From positions 2,852,001 to 2,916,000 of the forward strand of contig NZ_CP059735.1 in the NCBI RefSeq assembly GCF_000948975.2: a DNA stretch of 64,000 nucleotides, in the 5' to 3' direction. Source of the DNA: Thalassomonas actiniarum (lineage in GTDB: Bacteria; Pseudomonadota; Gammaproteobacteria; Enterobacterales; Alteromonadaceae). Positions 36,529 through 46,555 of this stretch are shown piece after piece (the stretch's first letter is position 1; each line of letters begins with the position of its first letter). The notes beneath the pieces were generated by a model. That model searched no databases. It saw nothing but the letters and a program-made list of their open reading frames with translations, and was not told where the DNA came from. Made by a program: the position numbers and the translations under genes.

Positions 36529-37006
36529 TATTATATTGTTGCTATGTAAAAATATAACGGGGCCAGAGAATAGCGGGCTCAGACTAGAGCAAGGCCAGGA
36601 GAACGCAGGGCTGGTGGGTCCGGCATAAATTTTCCGGTGATGGCCTCGGCGTGCAAGGAAATAGCGTTATTTTCACCTTAAGTCTCTTTTAAAAATAAAA
36701 CAACATAACGGACATACGGTATAGGATAAAAAAATCAGCCTGCAGGCAAAAAATGAAACATTTCCCGATGGAATTATTCCACTTTTTTATATTCGTTAAC
36801 TTTAATATATTCAAGTAGCTAAAGCCGCGTCAGCTGCTTTTTGTACCAGAGATTCGTTTTTGGGCAGCTTGAAAATCAGTTGTTATCTATAGGTTGAATT
36901 AAAACCGTACTTTTGCATAAATTATTAATGTAAAACAATAAAATTGTGATAGCACAAGTGGTAAGCTTATTTTGGATAAACCTATTTTACGATCAGGGAG
37001 TGTTAA
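36529..37006. other. intergenic region with no recognised gene
   Basis: About 480 bp. No reading frame looks coding and no repeat was seen. The promoter of the universal-stress gene should lie at the right end, which has AGGGAG seven bases before the ATG. Confidence 0.4.
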
Positions 37007-37885
37007 ATGAGCAAAATTCTTGTAATAGCGCACCGGGAAGACGAAAGCCCCACGGCAATAAATAAGGCGCTGCAACTGGCTGAACGCTATTGTGCAGGCA
37101 TTCATATTGTGGCCTTTTGCCATGAAGAGCTTGAGTCTGTCGGCAGTTTTACTGCCGAGCAGGTAGAGCAGGTTAAACAGCAAATTGTCGATAAACGCCA
37201 TCAATGGATTCAACATCAAGTTGCACAGCTAGAGCATGGCACCAGCAATATCACGGTTGATACGCAGTGGGAAAAAGAAATATATAAAGCCGTTTTAAAA
37301 GAAGTCTCCACCAACGACTACCGCTTTATCGTCGCTCAGCATCACGGAACCGGCAGTTTTTTCCATATTTCAACCGAGTGGTATTTATTACGGGAAAGCC
37401 GCATTCCTGTTTATTTGGTACGTCAGGACGAGTGGAAAAGCCAAAGTACTGTGCTGGCTGCGGTTGATTTAAAAAATGACTCGGTAGAAGGTAAGTTGAT
37501 GCGCGAGCAAGTGATGTCTGCCGCCGCAGACTTTGCCAAGACATTTAATTCAAGATTACACTGCTGCTTTTGTTTTGAATTGCCGGAAATACTCATAGAT
37601 CTTGATGTTATCGATAAAGTTCGTTATCAAGATGAAGTACGTGAAAAATATCTGCCGCAGATGCAGGCCCTGGCGCAGGAATATCATATTGATGAACAAG
37701 ACCTGCATGTGAAATTTGGCAATCCGCAAAAGTGCATTGCCAGTGTAGCAACCAAATCAAAAACACATACCGTTGTTATTGGTTCGATGGCCCGCAGCGG
37801 CATCAAAGGAAAACTAATAGGAAACACTGCTGAGAAATTAACGGCTTATCTACATACTGATATGTTAATTGTAGCGCCGGTGTAA
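37007..37885 (+). CDS. tandem universal stress protein, UspE-like
   Basis: A 292-residue protein made of two Usp domains. The first starts ILVIAHREDESPTAINKALQLAERY; the second starts VLAAVDLKNDS near residue 148 and ends with HTVVIGSMARSGIKGKLIGNTAEKLTAYLHTDMLIVAP, the G2xG9xGS/N-type nucleotide motif that completes a typical Usp domain. The first domain lacks that motif. A cytoplasmic stress role is inferred from the family. A terminator hairpin follows. Confidence 0.87.
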   Translation: MSKILVIAHREDESPTAINKALQLAERYCAGIHIVAFCHEELESVGSFTAEQVEQVKQQIVDKRHQWIQHQVAQLEHGTSNITVDTQWEKEIYKAVLKEVSTNDYRFIVAQHHGTGSFFHISTEWYLLRESRIPVYLVRQDEWKSQSTVLAAVDLKNDSVEGKLMREQVMSAAADFAKTFNSRLHCCFCFELPEILIDLDVIDKVRYQDEVREKYLPQMQALAQEYHIDEQDLHVKFGNPQKCIASVATKSKTHTVVIGSMARSGIKGKLIGNTAEKLTAYLHTDMLIVAPV

Positions 37886-37963
37886 TTTACTTATAAAAAC
37901 ACGGATTCTTTTGTTCTTTTTAAGAGTACTCTTGATATTGTGAATGAAATGAATGCGTTATTG

Positions 37964-37989
37964 GCTGCTCACGATTTGTTGTGAGCAGC
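37964..37989 (+). terminator. hairpin terminator of the uspE-like gene
   Basis: GCTGCTCAC and GTGAGCAGC form a perfect 9-bp stem around GATTTGTT, followed by TCTTTGCTT, 79 bp after the stop. Confidence 0.7.
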
Positions 37990-38005
37990 TCTTTGCTTAA
38001 CTTAG

Positions 38006-38035
38006 GCGTTTTGTTATACATCTGGTATAAAACGC
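38006..38035. other. inverted repeat between convergent genes
   Basis: GCGTTTTGTTATAC and GTATAAAACGC pair with a small bulge around ATCTG. It lies between the uspE-like gene and the LysE-type gene, and could serve as a bidirectional terminator or processing stem. Confidence 0.45.
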
Positions 38036-38142
38036 TCATATACCAGTGCCGGAATTTCATATTACCCAGCGGTATTTTATGCCTGCCCGGATATGTAAAC
38101 ACAATACAGCACCTACAAGAACTAACAGCTATTACTTGCCAA

Positions 38143-38781
38143 CTAGCCCAAGGCCAGCCAAAACCCGAGGGCTATCATCAGGCTACCGGCAATGCGGTTC
38201 ATCCATTTGATATTATCCCCACGGTTTAAAAACAACCTTAAGCTTTTACCTCCAGCAGCATATGCCATCATGCTGGTAAATTCCGTGAGCATAATAATGC
38301 TGAGCAGTATCGCTAATTGCACATTAAGGTTCGCTTCAACGTTAATAAAAGGGGGCAGTAAAGAAATCATAAAGGCCCAGCCTTTAGGGTTGGCAATTGC
38401 CGTGATCAGTCCCTGGTAAAACAGGGAAGTGCGGTTGACTTGCTGTTGATCAATATTATCGGTTAACGCCATTTTACCTTTAGCGCGCCACATATTTACG
38501 CCGATATAGGCTAAATATGCCCCTCCCAGCCATTTTAATAGGGCAAAAGCTTCGGGATAGTTCAGCATAACACTTGCCACCCCCATAACCGCAGCAACGG
38601 CAACAACAGCTACACCGATTAATTCCCCCATCATCATCCATAATGTGCGTCTTACGCCGATACTCATGCCAAGGGTCATGGCCAAGGTCATGCACATACC
38701 CGGGGTGATCGATACAAAAAAGAAGGTGGGAATAAACACGGCAAGTACGGCAAAGTCAGGCATGACAGTTTTCTTATTCAT
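38143..38781 (-). CDS. LysE/RhtB family amino-acid exporter
   Basis: A 212-residue inner-membrane exporter. FFFVSITPGMCMTLAMTLGMSIGVRRTLWMMMGELIGV holds the family's P-G-P-like entry motif (here TPGM) and the first helices; LLKWLGGAYLAYIGVNMWR and ITAIANPKGWAFMISLLPPFI are standard LysE/RhtB segments. Substrate unknown, probably an amino acid such as homoserine, threonine or similar. A single gene, 134 bp from the carotenoid oxygenase 3' end. Confidence 0.88.
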   Translation of the reverse strand: MNKKTVMPDFAVLAVFIPTFFFVSITPGMCMTLAMTLGMSIGVRRTLWMMMGELIGVAVVAVAAVMGVASVMLNYPEAFALLKWLGGAYLAYIGVNMWRAKGKMALTDNIDQQQVNRTSLFYQGLITAIANPKGWAFMISLLPPFINVEANLNVQLAILLSIIMLTEFTSMMAYAAGGKSLRLFLNRGDNIKWMNRIAGSLMIALGFWLALG

Positions 38782-38914
38782 TATTATGGCTTGCCAGTTT
38801 AATAGAGCTTAAGCGCAGAAGCTAGCTTGCTTAAGGTGAGTGCAGAAAGTTTTGGAGAATAAAGGCCGGTAACAAGGGCAGGTTTGCCCTTGATGTTTTA
38901 ATACTTTCGTTAGG

Positions 38915-40441
38915 TCAGCTTCTGAGAAAACTCCCATGGAAACCCAAGGGAATATGATAAGGCAACCAGGCACGCATGATAGGCCCCTGCGAGAGATTAT
39001 CGGCCTGAAACAGGTTAAGGCAGGTGCGCTTGCTTGGCACATGCAAAGCGGTGCCAAGGAGATAACCACTGCCTTCACGGGCTTTATTGGTGGTGATCAC
39101 ATGCTCTTCAACCAGGTAATCTTCACCGTAATAATATTCATCCACTGCCCCGGTATCTGTGTTTAACCTGCGTATAGAATCTGCCCAGAGCGTGTTGTTT
39201 TTATTGCCTGTGGTGTAAAGCAAACGGTTTCTGTGGCCAACCAGGTGGTCATAAATTCTAGGGAATTCACTGTCGCCGTCAATATATTGCTCAGTGAAGC
39301 CACCATTGGGTTTTAGCGTATATAACACGGTTTGTGAGCGGTTGGTATGCTTGCCTGTCTCGCCCTGCATCAAGGCTGATAAATTATGTAGCGAGCCGAC
39401 ATCCGGATATAAACTGGCGTCAAAATGTATGCTGCCGTCGCGCTCTTCCCAGGCATTGCCAAAATGAAAAGCAAAGCCCGGGGGCAGTTGATAGCTTTTC
39501 TTCAGGGTTAAGTGTGCTTTATCTATCACTAATACCCGCATCGGCTGTTCTTTTTCAAAGCGGGTGCGCTCAAAAAATCCTTTGCCCGCGCCATTGGGGG
39601 ACAGGGAAGGTAAGATCAGCAAGATATGCTTATGGGTGATTAAAAAGTCATGCAGCATGCCGCGATAACCGGCATCGACCACGGCGGCATTTTTCATCTG
39701 ACCGTTTGCCGATAAATGATAGAGCACCGCCTGGCCATTGCCGTTAAGACCAAAATTGAAGATATCGCCGCCGGGATCTATTTTCGGGTGGGCAGAAAAC
39801 GGCATGCCTTTTAAGCTTTGGCCAAACGGGCTGTTTTGCCCGAGGTTGACCCAATCGCTGCTGTTCAGTGTCTGTGGGTTAACCTGCATCGGCGAGCCTG
39901 CTTCCCACAGGGTCCAGAGCTTATCGCCCACGCTGATCACGTTAGTGTTGGAGCTATTGATACTATCGGCATGATGCACCGCCAGGGCACCGGCAATTTT
40001 GGTATCCGGCCCCGAGTAGAGGAACTTGCCCGCCTGTTGTTCTCTGGCAAATTTCGGGGTATTGATAAATTTCCCCTGATGAAAAAGCTTGCCATTGCCA
40101 AAGTTAAAGCTGTGGAGCATGCCGTCACCTTCAAATAGGTGCCGGTACCTGAGGTTACCCCGTTCATGGCCCGCCGGGCCGATACGGTAAAGTGTCCCCT
40201 TTAAATCCCCCGGCATTTTCCCCTCAATGGTTAAGGCTTTTAAGGCAAAATTTTCCGTGACATTGGCAAAACCGATCAAGGCGGGATTGTCCTGCAGCGC
40301 CCGGGCAAATTGTGCTTTTGTTGATAACGGCATCGGGACCGGATCTATTATTTTTGCCAGCGCCTGCATGCCAGGGGCCATTGCCAGGCTGCTACCGGCG
40401 ACCATGGATAAATTTTTTATAAAATGACGTCTGTTCATCAT
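38915..40441 (-). CDS. Tat-exported carotenoid oxygenase family protein
   Basis: A 508-residue RPE65/CCD-type protein predicted to cleave a carotenoid or related alkene with non-haem iron. The expected spaced His ligands are in SAHPKID, MLHDFLITHKHILL, FAFHFGNAWE and the C-terminal IPLGFHGSFL. The N terminus NRRHFIKNLSMVAGSSLAMAPGMQA is a twin-arginine signal, so it acts in the periplasm. It lies 27 bp downstream of the DUF2141 gene and is probably in its operon. The substrate is unknown; lignostilbene-type activity is also possible. Confidence 0.88.
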   Translation of the reverse strand: MMNRRHFIKNLSMVAGSSLAMAPGMQALAKIIDPVPMPLSTKAQFARALQDNPALIGFANVTENFALKALTIEGKMPGDLKGTLYRIGPAGHERGNLRYRHLFEGDGMLHSFNFGNGKLFHQGKFINTPKFAREQQAGKFLYSGPDTKIAGALAVHHADSINSSNTNVISVGDKLWTLWEAGSPMQVNPQTLNSSDWVNLGQNSPFGQSLKGMPFSAHPKIDPGGDIFNFGLNGNGQAVLYHLSANGQMKNAAVVDAGYRGMLHDFLITHKHILLILPSLSPNGAGKGFFERTRFEKEQPMRVLVIDKAHLTLKKSYQLPPGFAFHFGNAWEERDGSIHFDASLYPDVGSLHNLSALMQGETGKHTNRSQTVLYTLKPNGGFTEQYIDGDSEFPRIYDHLVGHRNRLLYTTGNKNNTLWADSIRRLNTDTGAVDEYYYGEDYLVEEHVITTNKAREGSGYLLGTALHVPSKRTCLNLFQADNLSQGPIMRAWLPYHIPLGFHGSFLRS

Positions 40442-40468
40442 ACTGTCCGTTGTTAATAGTGGCTGTGA

Positions 40469-40897
40469 TTAATAAATGACTTTGCTGGAGAGCTTGAGGT
40501 CACCGCCGTTTACCTGAAATTTCATTTCCTGATATTTTGCCGGGCCAAAATTTGGCATGGCATTGTTGGAAAATCCGTAACCTTCGGTGGGTATGCCAAA
40601 AAGATTGCTGTCGAGTTTGCCGTTGTTATTTTCATCGTGATAAAAGCGCAGTGCGTATTCACCGCTGTCGACATCCTGAAAGATCAGGGTGGCATTGCCT
40701 GATTTTGCTTTGGTCATAGTGGCCAGCTCGGCTTTGCCCTGGTTATAATTTTCTTCGCCATGAAATAGCTGAATATAGAGTTTCCCCTGGTCATTTTTTA
40801 TCCCGGTGATCTCCAGCTGGATATTGGCACTGTGGGCAAAAAAGCTGCTCAGGGTGAATGCGCCTGTGATGAATAATGTGTTTATTGTTTTAATCAT
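40469..40897 (-). CDS. DUF2141 family periplasmic protein
   Basis: A 142-residue exported protein: signal peptide INTLFITGAFTLSSFFAHSA, then IQLEITGIKNDQGKLYIQLFHGEENY and EYALRFYHDENNNGKLDSNLFGIPTEGYGFSNNA, the core of DUF2141 with its acidic D-E-N-x-N-G-K-L-D loop, which looks like a Ca-binding site. ATG 40897 has AAAAGGAG nine bases upstream. Family members are often near carotenoid genes; the function is unknown. Cotranscribed with the carotenoid oxygenase by position. Confidence 0.85.
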   Translation of the reverse strand: MIKTINTLFITGAFTLSSFFAHSANIQLEITGIKNDQGKLYIQLFHGEENYNQGKAELATMTKAKSGNATLIFQDVDSGEYALRFYHDENNNGKLDSNLFGIPTEGYGFSNNAMPNFGPAKYQEMKFQVNGGDLKLSSKVIY

Positions 40898-40983
40898 AAA
40901 AGTACTCCTTTTTATGTTTTTCGTATAAATCACTTAAGGTGAATAACAAGCCATTGCCTGGCGTTGAAAAAACTTTAAAATAG

Positions 40984-40998
40984 GGCGATGTGATCGCC
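40984..40998. promoter_or_regulatory. palindrome in the lytTR / DUF2141 divergent promoter region
   Basis: GGCGAT-GTG-ATCGCC is a perfect 6-bp inverted repeat in the 163-bp gap between divergent genes. It is a candidate operator, but LytTR proteins usually bind direct repeats, so another regulator is possible. Confidence 0.4.
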
Positions 40999-41060
40999 AA
41001 GGCAGATTACGTGAACCGCGCCATTTTTTCGTAAAAAGCACAGTAAAGGTTGAAGTACCA

Positions 41061-41867
41061 TTGACGATTCGTGAATTTTTCCTTAAATATCATATAGAAA
41101 GTGAGTTGTTTAATAAAAAGACAATCAAAACGGATTGCCTGGTTTTACTGATAGCAGGCGTAGTTTTAGCTTTGCTGGCGCCTTTTGGTATGAACAAAAT
41201 TGCCCTGGGCAGCAACATTGCCTTTTGGGTGACCGCCTGTTTTGTTGGGCATTTGCTTTATTCACCCTTGTTCTTTTTCGGGACTAAATATTTGCAGCGT
41301 TTTCCTTTGCCTGTCTGGGCGGGATTATTGCTGTTGTCGGTCGTCGGCGGATTTTTGATGTGTTTTGTGATCACTTTTATCAGCTGGTTATATCTGGGCG
41401 GTCGTGCCGATTATCTTGCCGATATCCCCATTCTCTTTCCAAAAACCTTTTTAATTGGTGTGATCATCACCTTGGTAAAACTGTTTAAGCACTACATTAA
41501 GCACCAAAACGAGCAACTAGCGCAGCAAAAGCAAATTCAGCAGGAGCAGGAGACCAGCGTTAACTTTATGGCTAAGTTGCCAAAAGATAAACGCGGCACC
41601 TTGTTGTGTCTGGAAATGGATGATCATTACCTTAAGGTACATACCGATAAAGGGCATCACATGTTGTTGATGCGTTTAAAAGATGCTTTAGAAGACTTGG
41701 TTCATTACCCGGGGCTGCAGACCCACAGATCCTGGTGGGTGGCAGAAGAAGCCATTCGTGAAAGTGTTAAGCAGGAGCGCAAAGTGTCGTTAAGGCTGAG
41801 CAATGATTTGCTGGTGCCTGTCTCCAGAACGTATCTGCCGCAGCTGAAAGCGAGGAACTTGCTCTGA
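41061..41867 (+). CDS. membrane-anchored LytTR DNA-binding regulator
   Basis: A 268-residue protein. Residues 25-150 contain four hydrophobic segments (CLVLLIAGVVLALLAPFGM, IAFWVTACFVGHLLYSPLFFFG and two more), followed by a Gln-rich linker. A C-terminal LytTR domain reads LCLEMDDHYLKVHTDKGHHMLLMRLKDALEDL and HRSWWV, ending VSRTYLPQLKAR. The start codon appears to be TTG at 41061; no good ATG is in frame nearby. It is divergent from the DUF2141/carotenoid-oxygenase operon and is its obvious candidate regulator. Confidence 0.8.
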   Translation: MTIREFFLKYHIESELFNKKTIKTDCLVLLIAGVVLALLAPFGMNKIALGSNIAFWVTACFVGHLLYSPLFFFGTKYLQRFPLPVWAGLLLLSVVGGFLMCFVITFISWLYLGGRADYLADIPILFPKTFLIGVIITLVKLFKHYIKHQNEQLAQQKQIQQEQETSVNFMAKLPKDKRGTLLCLEMDDHYLKVHTDKGHHMLLMRLKDALEDLVHYPGLQTHRSWWVAEEAIRESVKQERKVSLRLSNDLLVPVSRTYLPQLKARNLL

Positions 41868-42030
41868 GAGCTTGTTAATTAAGGTGTTGTTGCTGCTGAT
41901 AATGTTTTTGTCTGCTCAGCATCAAAGCGCGTCTTCAATAAAAGATAATCTATGTTTGCACAAGCAATCATTAGCAAAAAAACAAAGCACATGCTAAAAC
42001 TTTTACACTATTTACAAAACTGCCTCCCTG

Positions 42031-43833
42031 ATGAATAAAGCAGCCCTGTCGGTACTCAATACCGTTTTTGGTTACCCCGAATTTAGAAGCCCCCAGGATG
42101 AAGTCATTGACACTGTGATTAATGGTGGCGATGCCCTGGTATTAATGCCGACAGGTGGCGGTAAGTCTCTTTGTTATCAAATACCTGCACTGATCCGCCC
42201 GGGGTGTGCCATTGTTATTTCACCGCTGATTGCCTTAATGCAGGACCAGGTGAATGCACTGACCCAGCTGGGCATTAATGCCGGTTTTTTAAATTCAACG
42301 CTGGATAACAATCAGGCTTTAGCGGTTGAGCAGGCGCTTTTTCAGGGGGAATTAGAGCTACTTTATATTGCCCCCGAGCGTTTAACCCAGCCCAGAACCT
42401 TGTCCATGCTGCAGCAATGCTCTATTGCCTTATTTGCCATTGATGAAGCCCATTGTGTTTCGCAGTGGGGGCATGACTTTCGGGCAGATTATCTAGAGTT
42501 GTCGTTATTACACCAGCAATTTCCTTCGGTGCCGCGCATCGCCTTAACGGCGACGGCGGATCCCCGCACCCATCAGGAAATCAGCGAAAGACTGCAGCTT
42601 GATCAGGCCAGGCATTTTATCGCCGGGTTTGACCGGCCGAATATCCAGTATCGCATCCATCAAAAGCATAATGGCCGCCAGCAGTTATTAAGCTTTATCC
42701 GCAGCGAGCATGAACATGACGCCGGTATTGTTTATTGCCTGTCCCGCAAAAAAACCGAAGAAACCGCCAGCTGGTTATGCCAGCAGGGGTTACAGGCCTT
42801 GCCTTATCATGCCGGGTTAGCACCACAGGTGAAAGAGCAGCATCAAAACCGTTTTTTACGGGAAGACGGCATTATTATCGTCGCCACCATCGCTTTTGGC
42901 ATGGGCATAGATAAACCCGATGTCCGTTTTGTTGCCCATCTCGACTTGCCAAAAAGCATAGAGTCTTATTATCAGGAAACCGGGCGGGCAGGGCGTGACG
43001 GCCAGGCGGCGACTGCCTGGATGGTTTATGGCTTGCAGGATGTGATCAAGCTCAAACAGATGCTGGACAGATCCGAAGCCCCCGACATGCAAAAGCGCAT
43101 TGAACGCCAGCGTTTAGATGCCATGTTAGGGCTTTGTGAAATTACCACCTGCCGCAGGCAAACCTTATTGGCTTATTTTAATGAACATTTGCACCGGCCC
43201 TGCGGCAATTGCGATACCTGTATTACCCCGGTGCAAACCTGGGACGGCACCGAGGCGGCACGTAAGGCGTTGAGCTGTGTCTACCGCACCGGGCAACGTT
43301 TCGGCGTTAATCACCTTATCGATGTGCTTCTGGGGAAAAGCACGGCCAAAGTGCAGCAATTTCATCACCAAACACTGAGTACTTATGCCATAGGGAGTGA
43401 GCTGGAAAGCAATCAGTGGCATTCTGTGTTCCGCCAGTTAGTGTCGCGCGGTTATATATATGCCGATATGGATAGTTTCGGCGCCTTTAAGCTGACGGAG
43501 AAATGCCGCCCTTTATTGCGCGGCGAACAAAGCATTGAACTGCGCAAAGATAACACCGGAAAGATGAAAAAGAAAAAAGCATCAAAATCAGCAGCTGTTC
43601 CTGAATATGCCCAGCCCTTATGGGAAGCGCTCAGGGCGTTAAGGAAACAGCTGGCGGATGAGCATGGTGTTCCCGCTTATACGGTTTTTCATGACAGTAC
43701 TATGATGGAAATGATCAGTATCCGCCCTGAGAATAGGGAGCAGCTGTTAAACATCAGCGGTGTCGGGGTCAGTAAATTAGATAAGTACGGCGAGCAGTTT
43801 TTGGCGGTTATTGCCGAGCATAATCAACAATAA
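42031..43833 (+). CDS. recQ: ATP-dependent DNA helicase RecQ
   Basis: A 3'-5' DNA helicase of 600 residues for recombination repair. Walker [33 protein letters not shown] (DEAH), [31 protein letters not shown] and [12 protein letters not shown] are all present. The zinc site C-x-x-x-C...C-x-x-C (CRRQT...CGNCDTC), the winged-helix region, and a C-terminal HRDC domain ([22 protein letters not shown]) complete the standard layout. Normal length. It stands alone; the ribosome site is weak. Confidence 0.96.
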   Translation: MNKAALSVLNTVFGYPEFRSPQDEVIDTVINGGDALVLMPTGGGKSLCYQIPALIRPGCAIVISPLIALMQDQVNALTQLGINAGFLNSTLDNNQALAVEQALFQGELELLYIAPERLTQPRTLSMLQQCSIALFAIDEAHCVSQWGHDFRADYLELSLLHQQFPSVPRIALTATADPRTHQEISERLQLDQARHFIAGFDRPNIQYRIHQKHNGRQQLLSFIRSEHEHDAGIVYCLSRKKTEETASWLCQQGLQALPYHAGLAPQVKEQHQNRFLREDGIIIVATIAFGMGIDKPDVRFVAHLDLPKSIESYYQETGRAGRDGQAATAWMVYGLQDVIKLKQMLDRSEAPDMQKRIERQRLDAMLGLCEITTCRRQTLLAYFNEHLHRPCGNCDTCITPVQTWDGTEAARKALSCVYRTGQRFGVNHLIDVLLGKSTAKVQQFHHQTLSTYAIGSELESNQWHSVFRQLVSRGYIYADMDSFGAFKLTEKCRPLLRGEQSIELRKDNTGKMKKKKASKSAAVPEYAQPLWEALRALRKQLADEHGVPAYTVFHDSTMMEMISIRPENREQLLNISGVGVSKLDKYGEQFLAVIAEHNQQ

Positions 43834-43978
43834 AAGAATAGCCTTGGTTCATTCGATAAAAGTATAAATATCGGTCAGATTTGATTGCATGCTGGCAGGT
43901 GAGGGTAAATTATTTTTATTAGAGAAAACAAAACTCTACATGGATGTTCATTCAGTGAAAACGATCATTGATGAAAAG

Positions 43979-44506
43979 TCAGCTTATTTCATCATAGGAA
44001 GCTATTAACTCATTATTAAAATAGGTCGAAATCAGTTCTCCCTGCCAATGACATATTGAAATGATGGGCTGCCTCTGCCGCCCACCATAATCTTGGGTAT
44101 TGATTTCATGGTGAACTGCTTTATTTTGTAAGTCGCCATTGAGCTTGAGCATCAGTGCAGAAAGCGGGGCAATCGAACGCCAGCTTTTACTTGTCGACCA
44201 AAGGAAATAATAATGATCATCCTGATCTTCAGGGTTATCTTTTTCGATATAGATAGATTGTAAAACAGGCACGCTTGCCCCAAACATACGCCCGGGCATA
44301 CGTGATTTAATCACTTTTTTCTCGAATGAGAATTGACCTTCACTATCGGTTGATGCATAGGTAACTTGCTCTTTCCCGTCTTCATAGCCTTCATACATCA
44401 GCCTACGAACCACCTCTATTCCGGCGACAGGTTTACCATTATCGGTAATACAGCCGCGTACCTCGGCTGACAATTCAACATCGTGGCGTTTAAACAGTCC
44501 AAACAT
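43979..44506 (-). CDS. DUF6795-like protein of unknown function
   Basis: A 175-residue protein beginning MFGLFKRHDVELSAEVRGCITDNGKPVAGIEVVRRLMYEG. The N-terminal part resembles a carboxypeptidase-regulatory (Ig-like) fold with GKPVAG and STDSEGQFSFEKK. No signal peptide, membrane segment or catalytic motif is clear. I recall similar vibrio and Shewanella proteins labelled DUF6795, but this is from memory. The start has a strong AAGGAGG site. Confidence 0.6.
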   Translation of the reverse strand: MFGLFKRHDVELSAEVRGCITDNGKPVAGIEVVRRLMYEGYEDGKEQVTYASTDSEGQFSFEKKVIKSRMPGRMFGASVPVLQSIYIEKDNPEDQDDHYYFLWSTSKSWRSIAPLSALMLKLNGDLQNKAVHHEINTQDYGGRQRQPIISICHWQGELISTYFNNELIASYDEIS

Positions 44507-44780
44507 GGCTCGGCCTCCTTGGTGAAGAGAAGTTTTGTTTACCTGAGCATATAAGGGGAAATTTTTGATATTCCAGAGCTGGATTTATGCTGCTGGAAAT
44601 TGTTTGCTCTAACCAAAAGTATCGCTTTTGCTGATAATTGCTTTACAGAAATTTCCCAAGCTGAAAATTTAGTATGGTTGGCTTTATCATTTATTCAATA
44701 GCTTTTTATAAAAGCTGATTCGATAAAATGACGGGGAGGGGGATTATCAGGCATTGGCCTTTTGGAGTATAAGGGAAGGC

Positions 44781-44835
44781 CCGTTATCTTTGCGTCAATG
44801 CCATAGCTGTGAGCAGCTTAGCGCAAAGATAACGG
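44781..44835. other. nested inverted repeat after the antiporter gene
   Basis: CCGTTATCTTTGCG (44781-44794) and CGCAAAGATAACGG (44822-44835) pair perfectly over 14 bp. Inside the 27-nt loop, AGCTG and CAGCT form a second stem. It begins 9 bp after the antiporter stop on the minus strand but lacks a T tract. Nothing else was seen in the 338-bp gap to the next gene. Confidence 0.7.
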
Positions 44836-44844
44836 AAATGTGCT

Positions 44845-46443
44845 TTAGCTGGCTGTACTCCCCATGGGCTCGGGGTAAGCTTGCGGCAACATGGCGAAAC
44901 TTTCTTCGGCGAAACCGACCCCGGCTTCGGTATAGAAGTTAAAGACTTTGTCTATGCCGTACTCAATCAATTCTTCCCGTTCATCGTCATAGCGGGCGAT
45001 GGCGGCAATTTGCCCCTGGTAGTTGGCGGTTTTTAACTGGCTGGCAATGCTTTTACTGTCCTGTACCGAAGGCAGGGCCAGCAGGATTAAATGGATCTTG
45101 CTCAGGTCGATATTTTCCCAGAAAAAAGCATCTTCCCCGTCGCCGTAACAGGCCTGCATGCCTTTTTTGCTGATCTGTTTTATTTTTTCCTTGTCGGCAT
45201 CCATTCCCCAAACCCGGGTATTGCCGTGGGTGGATAATGCCTGGTAGGCCCCCATACCAACCCGGCCCATGCCGATAACGATGACAGGAGCATCCTCGGG
45301 CTGTTCAAATACGTCTTCGGGCAGGCGGGTGCTGCGCTCGAATTTTCTCAGGAAATCTTTATGGCGGGCAAAGATAATATGGGAAAAGCGGTACAGCACA
45401 TTGGTGAGGACAAAAGAGATTGACACCGCCAGTGCCAGGATCACCAGCCACTCGTTGGCCAACCAGCCGGCCTTGACGCTGATAGCGGTGACGATCAGGC
45501 CAAATTCACTGTAATTGCTTAACCCCAGGGCACTTAAATAGGCGGTCCGGCAGCGAATTTTCAGTGCGCACAGCAGCAGGAAAAACAGCACAAATTTGAC
45601 CGGCAACAACAGTGCCAGTGCTGAGGCCAGCCCCAGCATTTGCCAGTCGGGCAGGGCGGTAAAGCCTATGGTCAGGAAGAAGCCGATTAAAAAGATATCT
45701 TTAAAACTCAGCAGCGACTTAGAGATTTCCGTTGCTTTAGGGTGCGTGGCCAGCAACATGCCTATAAGCAGGGCGCCGAGATCACCTTTGATATTTACCA
45801 GTTCAAACAATTCATAACTGCCCAGCGCCAGGAAAAAGCCTCCCAAAGGCATTAACTCGCCGTGACCGGCGTGACTGATCACCCGGCTGAGCAGCGGACG
45901 CAGCAGCACCAAAACTAACAGCGCCGGAGCCCATATGGAGGGGGTTTTTCCCGTAGCCAGCACTAAAAAGATCACCGCGACGATATCCTGCATCACCAGG
46001 ATGCCGATGGCGAGTTTGCCGTGGCGGGTTTTCATTTCCCCTTGCTCTTCCAACAGCTTGACGACGCAAACCGTGCTGCTGAAACTCAAAGCAAAAGCGA
46101 TCAAGGCGGCGGTGGTGAAGTCGAGATCGGCAAAGTAGGCCACGGCCCCCATGATCAGCAATTTGGAGAGTACGGCAACCGTCACCACCCAAATCAGGGT
46201 ATGGCTTAAACTGGCGAGCCAGATTTCCGGTTTGAATAAGTCTTTGACGTTTAGTTTCAACCCGATCGTAAATAACATCAAGGTGATGCCTAAATCTGCC
46301 AGAGCCTGGAGATTGTCATCCGCCTGGAAGCCGAGGAAATGCAGTAAAAAACCGGCAAACAGGTAGCCGATAGAAGGGGGCAGCGACACCGACTTTGATG
46401 CCAGGCCGCAAATAAACGCAAAAAGTATCCAGATAAATTCCAT
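44845..46443 (-). CDS. KefC/YbaL-like cation:proton antiporter with NAD-binding domain
   Basis: A 532-residue protein of the CPA2 family. About 12 hydrophobic segments run from WILFAFICGLASKSVSLPPSIGYLFAGFLLHFLG to about residue 365. The C-terminal cytosolic TrkA-N (RCK) domain starts VIVIGMGRVGMGAYQALS and contains WGMDADKEKIKQI. Probably exchanges K+ or Na+ for H+; ion specificity is not evident. The protein ends without a TrkA-C domain. It is followed by a nested inverted repeat. Confidence 0.87.
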   Translation of the reverse strand: MEFIWILFAFICGLASKSVSLPPSIGYLFAGFLLHFLGFQADDNLQALADLGITLMLFTIGLKLNVKDLFKPEIWLASLSHTLIWVVTVAVLSKLLIMGAVAYFADLDFTTAALIAFALSFSSTVCVVKLLEEQGEMKTRHGKLAIGILVMQDIVAVIFLVLATGKTPSIWAPALLVLVLLRPLLSRVISHAGHGELMPLGGFFLALGSYELFELVNIKGDLGALLIGMLLATHPKATEISKSLLSFKDIFLIGFFLTIGFTALPDWQMLGLASALALLLPVKFVLFFLLLCALKIRCRTAYLSALGLSNYSEFGLIVTAISVKAGWLANEWLVILALAVSISFVLTNVLYRFSHIIFARHKDFLRKFERSTRLPEDVFEQPEDAPVIVIGMGRVGMGAYQALSTHGNTRVWGMDADKEKIKQISKKGMQACYGDGEDAFFWENIDLSKIHLILLALPSVQDSKSIASQLKTANYQGQIAAIARYDDEREELIEYGIDKVFNFYTEAGVGFAEESFAMLPQAYPEPMGSTAS

Positions 46444-46555
46444 TTGGCCCTCAAGTTGTTCAATTTGCCATGAAAAGCAAAAAGTTGTTGCTAGTGTTAA
46501 GTTGTAGGTAGTGTAAAATTGCTAGTCGTTATTTGTGTTTAGCTTGTCTTTGTTT

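Noticed and set aside
44781-44835. Integron attC site
   Set aside because: The arms lack the AAC/GTT core spacing of attC, and there is no integrase or cassette series.
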